Source: Pararhodobacter zhoushanensis (lineage in GTDB: Bacteria > Pseudomonadota > Alphaproteobacteria > Rhodobacterales > Rhodobacteraceae). Taken from it: a stretch of 64,000 nucleotides of DNA. The notes under the pieces were generated by a model. It did not search any database, had not been told where the DNA came from, and saw nothing but the letters and a program-made list of their open reading frames with translations. Positions 58,482-64,000 of this stretch are shown here, piece by piece; positions within the stretch are counted from its first letter, which is position 1, and every line of letters begins with the position of its first letter. The stretch lies in contig NZ_REEZ01000017.1 of assembly GCF_003990445.1 (NCBI RefSeq), forward strand, positions 35,928 through 99,927, written 5' to 3'. The translations under genes and the position numbers were made by a program.

Positions 58482-58844
58482 ATGACCATCCGTGTGCCGG
58501 TTTTGCAGCAAGGAAAGGTGCTGATCGTGTCGGTGCAGGATGCGCTGTCAGACAGCGACCTGCTGAATGTGCAACAGGACCTTCTGGACAAGGTGTTTTC
58601 GGTCAACGCCACAGGGGTCGTCATCGACGTGAGCGCGTTGGACGTGCTCGACAGTTTTGGCACGCGGACCTTGTCCGATATTGCCGCCGCGATCCAGTTG
58701 CGCGGGGCAAAGACCGTGATCGTCGGCATTCAGGCCGATGTCGCCATGTCCATGGTGCTCTTGGGGTTGTCGCTGCCGAGGGTGGCCACTGCGCTGGACC
58801 TTGAGGCGGGCATGGCGTTGCTGGGCCAAAGGCATGTCGCATGA
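58482..58844 (+). CDS. rsbS: RsbS-type STAS scaffold protein
   Basis: 120-residue single STAS domain. GVVIDVSALDVLDSFGTRTL carries the phospho-acceptor Ser58 in the family DSF motif, followed by VIVGIQADVAMSMVLLGL. RsbS proteins co-assemble with RsbR and bind RsbT until phosphorylated by it. It starts 3 bp after rsbR and overlaps rsbT by 4 bp (ATGA). Confidence 0.93.
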   Translation: MTIRVPVLQQGKVLIVSVQDALSDSDLLNVQQDLLDKVFSVNATGVVIDVSALDVLDSFGTRTLSDIAAAIQLRGAKTVIVGIQADVAMSMVLLGLSLPRVATALDLEAGMALLGQRHVA

Positions 58845-59257
58845 GCACGGTAGAAAGCGATATCGTCATGGCCTGTCAGATCACGTCCGATGCCGATGTC
58901 GTCTCGGCCCGCCAACGGGGGCGCACGGTCGCTGCCGATATGGGCTTCAGCCGACCGGATCAGGCGCTGATCGCCACCTCCATTTCCGAGCTGGCGCGCA
59001 ACATCGTCAACTACGCCAAAACCGGAACAATCGAACTGTCGCTGGTGGACCGCGGCCGCAAGCGTGGCTTGCAGGTCGTCGCCAATGACAACGGGCCGGG
59101 GATCGAAAACCTCGAAGCCGCCATGACTGACGGGTTTTCGACCACCAGATCACTGGGGCTTGGTCTGCCGGGGACGCGGCGGATGGTCGATGACTTCCAT
59201 ATCGTCTCGGAGCCGGGCAAAGGCGTCAGGGTGACGGTTGTCAAATGGTTGCATTGA
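58841..59257 (+). CDS. rsbT: RsbT-type serine/threonine kinase
   Basis: 138 residues of the GHKL anti-sigma/switch kinase type. N-box SISELARNIVNYAKTG, G1 box VVANDNGPGI, and the RsbT-typical STTRSLGLGLPGTRRMVDDF. RsbT phosphorylates RsbS and RsbR, leaves the stressosome and activates a partner through an RsbU-like N-terminal domain; such a domain is in the histidine kinase encoded two genes downstream. 13-bp overlap with rsbX. Confidence 0.94.
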   Translation: MSTVESDIVMACQITSDADVVSARQRGRTVAADMGFSRPDQALIATSISELARNIVNYAKTGTIELSLVDRGRKRGLQVVANDNGPGIENLEAAMTDGFSTTRSLGLGLPGTRRMVDDFHIVSEPGKGVRVTVVKWLH

Positions 59258-59886
59258 ACGCCGGGGGCGACATCAAGCTTGCCGGCTGTGGTTTGATGCT
59301 CAGCTGGGCGGTGATGGCCATCGCCAGGAAAACTTATGAGCCCAGCGGTGACGGCTATGGCATCTGGCGACAACCGGATGGTCTGTTGGTCGCCGTCGCC
59401 GATGGCTCGGGGAGTGGGCAAAAGGCGGCCGAGACAACCGATCTGTGTCTGAAAACGCTGGAAGCATCGACCGGGCATCTGGACGCGGATTTTCAGCGTT
59501 GCCATCAGGCTCTCAAACGCGGCCGCGGCGCCGCGCTGGCCTTGATCAGGATCAATGATGAGACGGGCATGATGACATGGGCCGCGGTGGGCGATGTTGA
59601 CGGCACGCTGTTTGCTCACACGGCTGGCCGTCGGACACCGGCAGGCGGGCTTACCCGGATCGGTGGCACGCTGGGTCTCACCTTCAACGGAGCTGCGCCG
59701 CAATCGCAGTTGCTCAGGCCCGGTTCTCTGATCGTGCTGACAACCGACGGGGTGCGGCGTGAGTTCGCGCAGGACATTGCCCCCGACCTGACGGCCGCAG
59801 CGGCCGCCGAGCAGATCCTGCACGCGTTCCGCCGCCCCGACGATGATTCCCTCGTTCTGGCGATCGAACTGCGGGCCCTGCAATGA
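59245..59886 (+). CDS. rsbX: RsbX-type PP2C phosphatase
   Basis: 213 residues of the SpoIIE/RsbX phosphatase fold. Metal-binding aspartates lie in VAVADGSGSGQKA, AAVGDVDGTLF and LTTDGVRREF. RsbX resets the stressosome by dephosphorylating RsbS and RsbR. Nothing suggests an extra sensory domain. Its start lies inside rsbT, and its stop overlaps the next gene by 4 bp, so five genes from rsbR to the kinase are tightly packed. Confidence 0.88.
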   Translation: MVALNAGGDIKLAGCGLMLSWAVMAIARKTYEPSGDGYGIWRQPDGLLVAVADGSGSGQKAAETTDLCLKTLEASTGHLDADFQRCHQALKRGRGAALALIRINDETGMMTWAAVGDVDGTLFAHTAGRRTPAGGLTRIGGTLGLTFNGAAPQSQLLRPGSLIVLTTDGVRREFAQDIAPDLTAAAAAEQILHAFRRPDDDSLVLAIELRALQ

Positions 59887-61088
59887 CAAAGTCACAGCCC
59901 CCACACGAGGCCTTTGCGGACGCGACCGACCCGGCGCGCCTCGATCCAACAGGTGCCGAGCCGCAGGCCATTGCCCGGCGGTATGAGGAGGCGTTGCGCG
60001 GGTGCGTTGAAGAGGACAGCGAAGCCGGGCTGATGGCAGCCTATTCGCTGGCGCGTGAAGCCCTGCCACTGGATATCCAGCTAACGGAAATCATGGACAT
60101 ACATTTCGCGGCCTCCCAGGCGCTTCTTGTCGACCACGGTCACTCACAACAATGCCGCGACCAGATCGAGAGTTTCGTGGTCGAATTTCTGTCAGTGTAT
60201 GACATGGCCCTGAAAGGGTACAAAACGAGCGTCCCACGATTGCTGCAAGAGGTCGCCGACCGCCAGAAGGCAGAGGCCGAATTGCGACAGGCGTCGGCAC
60301 AACTGGCCGCCCAGCGAGATACGCTCGACAAGCTCGTCGCCGACCGTACGCGCGATTTGTTGAAAAAAACTGAAGTTCTGGACAAGACTTTGGACCATTT
60401 GCGGCAGGCAAACCGTGAGCAGGCCGAGTTCACCTATGCGATCTCCCACGATCTGAAATCGCCCTCCAACACCATCACCATGCTCTCGGATGAACTGGAA
60501 ATTTCCTTGAGCGAGCGCCTGGATGCGGATGCGGCAGAACTCTTGTCGCTGATCCGCATGACGTCTGTGCGGATGGGCAGGCTGGTCGATGACGTTCTGG
60601 CGTATTCGCGTTGCCTCGATCATCAAGCGCCTCTGGCGCGGGTCGATGTTAACAAAGTCCTGCGCGATATACTTGAAGATCTGCGTTTCGACATCATCCG
60701 GTCGGAGGCGACAGTCACTGTAGCCGACGTTCCGTCGATCATTGGCGACCCGATGCAGGTCAAGCTTTTGTTTCAGAACCTGATTTCAAACGCGATAAAG
60801 TATCGCTCTCCCGGTCGGCCGCCACGCGTCCTGATCACGGCAAAGATTCAGCCCACGCAAGTCAGGGTGACGGTCAGTGACAATGGCATCGGCATAGCCC
60901 CGCAACATTTCGAGCGGATCTTTACCCTGTTTCAGCGCCTGCATACCTATGACGCCTATCCGGGAAGCGGCATCGGGCTTGCCCTGTGCAAGCGAATTGC
61001 AGCCAACCTAGGCGGCGAACTCAGTCTTACGTCGCGACAGGGTGTCGGAAGTTCCTTTTCGATAGCCTTGAAAAGATGGGTGGAATAA
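59883..61088 (+). CDS. Histidine kinase with RsbU-like N-terminal domain
   Basis: 401 residues, no transmembrane segment. Residues ~30-113 (IARRYEEALRGCVEEDSEAGLMAAYSLAREALPLDIQLTEIMDIH) resemble the RsbT-binding N-terminal domain of RsbU. A coiled coil (~114-185) leads to the HisKA domain with His189 in YAISHDLKSPSNT, then HATPase boxes NLISNAIKYRSPG, SDNGIGIAPQHFERIF and GSGIGLALCKRIA. In Bacillus the same N-terminal domain sits on a phosphatase; here it is on a kinase, so RsbT would be expected to switch a phosphorelay. Confidence 0.88.
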   Translation: MTKSQPPHEAFADATDPARLDPTGAEPQAIARRYEEALRGCVEEDSEAGLMAAYSLAREALPLDIQLTEIMDIHFAASQALLVDHGHSQQCRDQIESFVVEFLSVYDMALKGYKTSVPRLLQEVADRQKAEAELRQASAQLAAQRDTLDKLVADRTRDLLKKTEVLDKTLDHLRQANREQAEFTYAISHDLKSPSNTITMLSDELEISLSERLDADAAELLSLIRMTSVRMGRLVDDVLAYSRCLDHQAPLARVDVNKVLRDILEDLRFDIIRSEATVTVADVPSIIGDPMQVKLLFQNLISNAIKYRSPGRPPRVLITAKIQPTQVRVTVSDNGIGIAPQHFERIFTLFQRLHTYDAYPGSGIGLALCKRIAANLGGELSLTSRQGVGSSFSIALKRWVE

Positions 61089-61198
61089 GCCAGCGGCTTA
61101 ATCGAACCGCTGCGCGCTTCAAGCGCATCGTTCCTGGTAATGGTTTCATAACACTTTCCAGCGTATACCGGGACGAAAGCTTGAATAAGGTTTCGACC

Positions 61199-61945
61199 GT
61201 GCACAGCAAATCGAGCGTCAGTTATGGGGCAGGGCCGCCCGCAAATGAGAGCGGCGACTTCGATGACTTCGTCTATGTGATCAGCCATGACCTGCGCAAT
61301 TCCATCCGCGCTTTGATCGAGGTGCCGCAATGGATCGCTGAGGATCTCGAAGCTGCCGGACACAGCGTTGAAGGCACGCTCGGCGAAAATCTGGATCTTC
61401 TGAATGCGCACGCAAGGCGGTTGGATCAGATGCTTCACGATCTCTTGGTCTATTCGCGCATCGGTCGAGGGCAAGAAATCTGCAAAAATGATCTGGCGGC
61501 AGCGATTGCCACTGTCTGTTCCGAACAGAAAATTCCGCCGGACGTGCGGATGGACGTTGTCTTGAAGACGCCGACAATAGTCATGCGCGACGGTGACCTT
61601 TTAACCTTGCTGGGCGCCTTGCTATCCAACGCCCTGCGCCACCGCGACGCTGACATGCGCCATATCACGATCGGTTCCCGCGCAGAGGGGGGCGGAACCG
61701 TTCTGTCGTTTCGCGACGATGGTCCCGGCGTTCGGCCTGAGTTCCGCGAAAAAATCTTTCAGGTAATGACAACATTAAAGTCGCGCGATGAGGTGGAGGG
61801 CAGCGGCATGGGCTTGGCGCATGTCCAGAAGATTTTGAAAGTCCATGGCGGTCGCCTTGCCTGGGTCGATCAGCCGGACGGGCGTGGTGTGGGTTTCGAA
61901 CTGTGGTTTTCGGACACGGGTTGCGAAGAAGCGCCGCGAATTTGA
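61199..61945 (+). CDS. Second histidine kinase, no sensor domain
   Basis: 248 residues from a GTG at 61199 (AAGG 8 bases upstream); the frame stays open upstream to 60986, inside the previous gene, but the extra sequence is not domain-like. His30 lies in YVISHDLRNSIRALIE, followed by dimerisation helices, LLSNALRHRDADMRH, RDDGPGVRPEFREKIF and EGSGMGLAHVQKIL. There is no obvious input domain or membrane anchor, so it must be controlled by protein contacts or act as a phosphotransfer partner. Confidence 0.85.
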   Translation: MHSKSSVSYGAGPPANESGDFDDFVYVISHDLRNSIRALIEVPQWIAEDLEAAGHSVEGTLGENLDLLNAHARRLDQMLHDLLVYSRIGRGQEICKNDLAAAIATVCSEQKIPPDVRMDVVLKTPTIVMRDGDLLTLLGALLSNALRHRDADMRHITIGSRAEGGGTVLSFRDDGPGVRPEFREKIFQVMTTLKSRDEVEGSGMGLAHVQKILKVHGGRLAWVDQPDGRGVGFELWFSDTGCEEAPRI

Positions 61946-61963
61946 GGAAAACCTGTCGGATCG

Positions 61964-62041
61964 ATGGATGAAGATACGCGGCAGTCGGCGGACTTCTTTA
62001 CGGTTCTTAAGGACATTTTGCACAGACTCGAGGCGAAGTAA
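61964..62041 (+). CDS. Possible 25-residue peptide
   Basis: ATG 61964 to TAA 62041 encodes MDEDTRQSADFFTVLKDILH... ending RLEAK, an amphipathic helix-like peptide, between the second kinase and the response regulator. A GAGGAAA lies about 13 bases upstream, somewhat far. It may be chance or the remnant of a longer regulator gene. Confidence 0.2.
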   Translation: MDEDTRQSADFFTVLKDILHRLEAK

Positions 62042-62062
62042 GAGCGAGAGGGAGCAATCAAC

Positions 62063-62728
62063 GTGGCGCCAAAATCACCTGAATTCTCCTCTGCTAACCT
62101 GGCAAAGCTACCCGAAATCCGCACACTTGTGCTGGACGACAGCAGTTTTGATCGCAAACGCATCTGCCGAATGGGAAATGGCCTCGACTTTAAGCTGCGC
62201 ATCGAAGAGGCGGCCTCGGTTGCTGGCTTGAAGGAGTGTTTAGATCGGCAGAATTTTGACCTGTTTCTCATTGACTACAAGATGCCAGAATCGGATGGAC
62301 TTGCTGCGCTTGACGTAATTCGCAGCCACAAGAACCAGTCAGAGGCCGTTTCCATCATGATATCGGGGCAGGCCGATCAACGCATCGCCGTGAGTGCGAT
62401 GAAAAGCGGATGCCAGGATTTCATTCTGAAATCAGATATTTCACCAGACTACTTGCGGGGGACCGTCCTTTCTGCACTAAGGGGCTTGCGCCAGTTCTCT
62501 CAATACTTTGGTGACCCAAAACCCGTTTTGAATCTGGAGGAGATTCGAAGTTTCATGCAGATCGCGCTTGAAGATACATATGTTCGCTCAATCTTGCGGG
62601 AGACACTTCAGGAAGGCCTGCGCGACGCTGTGCGCGCCATTGGCGTGAACTTCGGTCTGCCCCCTGGTGCGGATATGACTCAGTTTTTGCTCGATTCCGA
62701 ACAACCAGACAGTTTTCTGTTTCGGTAA
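62063..62728 (+). CDS. Response regulator with novel C-terminal domain
   Basis: 221 residues, GTG start after GAGGGAGC. Residues ~20-140 are a receiver domain: acidic pair Asp25-Asp26, phospho-acceptor Asp71 in LFLIDYKMPESDG, Ser101 and Lys123 in FILKSD. The C-terminal ~80 residues (LNLEEIRSFMQIALEDTYVRSILRETLQEGLRDAVRAIG) are helical, with no helix-turn-helix or known enzyme motif. It probably receives phosphate from the kinases just upstream and acts by protein contact. Confidence 0.87.
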   Translation: MAPKSPEFSSANLAKLPEIRTLVLDDSSFDRKRICRMGNGLDFKLRIEEAASVAGLKECLDRQNFDLFLIDYKMPESDGLAALDVIRSHKNQSEAVSIMISGQADQRIAVSAMKSGCQDFILKSDISPDYLRGTVLSALRGLRQFSQYFGDPKPVLNLEEIRSFMQIALEDTYVRSILRETLQEGLRDAVRAIGVNFGLPPGADMTQFLLDSEQPDSFLFR

Positions 62729-62906
62729 GGGAGAAAGGAAGTTTTTTCGAATTGTCGATCTAAGTGTTTAGTCCCGGCATCTGGTGGATCGGGTTTAGGA
62801 TGAATCTATCTGTCTCTGATGTCCAGATTTTGCAGATGTATTCGTAGGGCGTGAGGCCGTTCAGCGTCTTCAGCCTGCTTGCGAAGTTGTAGGTGAGGAG
62901 GGAACA

Positions 62907-62931
62907 GGCGACAGTCCTGTGGACTGTTGCC
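62907..62931. repeat. Palindrome inserted in the transposase 3' part
   Basis: GGCGACAGTCC-TGT-GGACTGTTGCC, an 11-bp stem with one G-T pair, inside an apparent ~44-bp insertion that shifts the transposase frame. Confidence 0.65.
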
Positions 62932-63738
62932 CCCGACGCAAGTTGATGTCGGCAAGGTGTGTGCGGAGCTGGTCGTGGCTGTCATAGTGGAATCGCTTGA
63001 CGGTTGTGTCCTTGATCGTGCGGTTCATCCGCTCGACCTAGCCGTTGGTCCAAGGATGGTTGGGCTTGGTCAGGCGGTGCTCGATGCCGTTGGCCTCACA
63101 GATCATGTCGAAGCGCATCGGCCGGGAGGTAATGGTGTTGCGGTTCCGCAGCTGCTCTGCGAACTGAATACCGTTATCGGTGAGAATGGTGTGGACCTAA
63201 TAGAGCACGGCCTCGAGCATGTGCTGCAGGAACTCCCAGGCCGACTTTCTGTCAGCTGTAGCAACGAGTTGAGTGACGACGAAATTGGACGTCCGGTCGA
63301 TGCCGACGAACAGGTAGAGCTTGCCTTCGGCGGTCTGCACCTCAGCAATATCGATGTGGAGGAAGCCTATCGGGTAGCGCCTGAACTTCTGGCGCTTGCG
63401 CTTGTCACCTTCCACGTCCGGCAATCGTGAGATCCCATGACGCTGAAGGCAACGGTGCAGTGCAGACCGCGTCAGATGCGGTATCGACGGTTGCAGGGCA
63501 TAGAGGCAGTCGTCCAGCGGCAGCAGCGTTTGGCGCCGGAACGCGACGACCACCGCCTCCTCGGCTTGCGTCAGCACCGTTGAGCGCGGTTCCGTCGGCC
63601 CGGTCTTCATATCCTCGACTGTCACGCGCTTGCGCCACTTCGCAACCGTCTTGGGATTGATGCCCAATTCCCGGCTCGGCTGCGCGAGCGAAGCTTGCGA
63701 TCGCTGTATTGCTGCTCGGCCAGCGTGCGTGCCCTCTC

Positions 63739-63766
63739 GGCAGATTTGCCTTGCAAATCGCCTGCC
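63739..63766. repeat. Palindrome inserted in the transposase 5' part
   Basis: GGCAG-ATTTGC-CTT-GCAAAT-CGC-CTGCC, an 11-bp stem with a 3-base bulge, inside an apparent ~45-bp insertion near the transposase N-terminus. Confidence 0.6.
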
Positions 63767-63863
63767 GGGTAACAGTGCGTGGCGCAGCCGTGACGAACTT
63801 GTCCCTTGTTGCTTCCTTCCATTCCTGAGAAGGGATCGCACCATCAAACCGTGGGATCAGACA

Positions 63864-64000
63864 CCTGGTGCCAAGGGCAACTGGCCCCGGTTCGCGTGCA
63901 CCGACGCAGCCGGGGCTAATTCTTAGGCTCAGGACCCATTAATCGTCTTGCGGACTGCTTGGCTGCGTGATTCATGCTCGCGAACTGATGGGGGCAATGA
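63864..64000. other. Unassigned sequence at the right edge
   Basis: 137 bases beyond the IS. Contains an imperfect hairpin GCCCCGG..GCGT/ACGC..CCGGGGC (63884-63916), then TTAGGCTCAGGACCCATTAA, which looks like the end of another insertion sequence. No gene can be supported before the window ends. Confidence 0.3.

Larger units (their letters stand above)
62760..63822 (-). pseudogene. IS481-family transposase, inactivated
   Basis: The minus-strand frame shows the N-terminal HTH (LGINPKTVAKWRKR), then PIGFLHIDIAEVQTAEGKLYLFVGIDRTS (first catalytic Asp region), TDNGIQF (second Asp), NGIEHRLTKPNHPWTNG and VERMNRTIKD (catalytic Glu region). Two in-frame TAG codons interrupt it: one just before HTILTDNGIQF (near 63197) and one between WTNG and VERMNRT (near 63040). 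The N-terminal part is frameshifted by an insertion around 63730-63775, and the C-terminal part by an insertion around 62893-62945; the reading then resumes as FASRLKTLNGLTPYEYICKIW. It cannot make a working transposase. Confidence 0.85.
62753..63863. mobile_element. Degenerate IS481-family insertion sequence
   Basis: A region holding a broken IS481-type transposase. The ends resemble each other in inverted orientation: TGTCGATC..GTTTAGT at 62753 and the complement of ..GATCAGACA at 63863 (TGTCTGATC..GTTTGAT). I see no clear target-site duplication. About 1.1 kb. The exact boundaries are tentative. Confidence 0.6.

Noticed and set aside
1-64000. CRISPR arrays, rRNA genes, replication origin
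   Set aside because: No regularly spaced direct repeats, no rRNA-like segment, and no DnaA-box cluster or origin-linked genes were seen.

Overview
The window is GC-rich and almost fully coding, with short intergenic gaps and frequent ATGA/GTGA stop-start overlaps. Gene content points to an alphaproteobacterium of the order Rhodobacterales (Rhodobacter/Roseobacter type): a DUF1476 F1-ATPase inhibitor (zeta) subunit, a short-form phosphatidylserine decarboxylase next to pssA, a betaine-homocysteine methyltransferase, a fused cysNC, an FtsZ with a long P/Q/E-rich linker, and a DUF2793 tail-fibre-like protein. The genus cannot be fixed from the sequence alone.

Region 1 (1-4400) holds housekeeping genes: a metallo-beta-lactamase-fold hydrolase cut by the window edge, cmk, a GFA-family protein, and psd-pssA (phosphatidylethanolamine synthesis). 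Two identical tRNA-Asp genes follow, each with its own promoter and terminator. Region 2 (4533-21724) is the distal part of the division and cell-wall cluster: murD, rarD, ftsW, murG, murC, a small membrane protein, murB, ddl, ftsQ, ftsA, ftsZ, lpxC, bamD and recN. The usual upstream genes (mraZ to mraY) are not next to murD.

Region 3 (21799-37560) is mixed metabolism: a small lipoprotein, purS-purC, the ATPase inhibitor, a betaine-homocysteine methyltransferase, oligoendopeptidase F, murQ with a sugar kinase (wall recycling), the dTDP-rhamnose operon rfbCBDA, kdsD, a LuxR-type regulator, and sulfate activation (cysD, cysNC). Region 4 (37754-44539) is a three-gene transglutaminase / ATP-grasp / alpha-E operon, a widespread cluster with predicted but unproven peptide-bond chemistry. 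Region 5 (44639-46885) is an isolated three-gene phage-type tail-fibre module.

Region 6 (46868-57477, minus strand) is a surface-polysaccharide island. It makes UDP-glucuronate (ugd), mannose-1-phosphate and GDP-mannose (manB, manC) and GDP-L-fucose (gmd, fcl), and it carries a putative fucosyltransferase, a coiled-coil protein and two unrecognised proteins. Region 7 (57564-62728) is the most distinctive accessory system: an RsbR-RsbS-RsbT-RsbX stressosome with a globin-type RsbR. It is followed not by a sigma-factor switch but by a histidine kinase with an RsbU-like N-terminal domain, a second short histidine kinase, and a response regulator with no visible DNA-binding domain. I read this as a stressosome wired to a phosphorelay. 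The window ends in a decayed IS481-type insertion sequence whose transposase has two in-frame stops and two short palindromic insertions.
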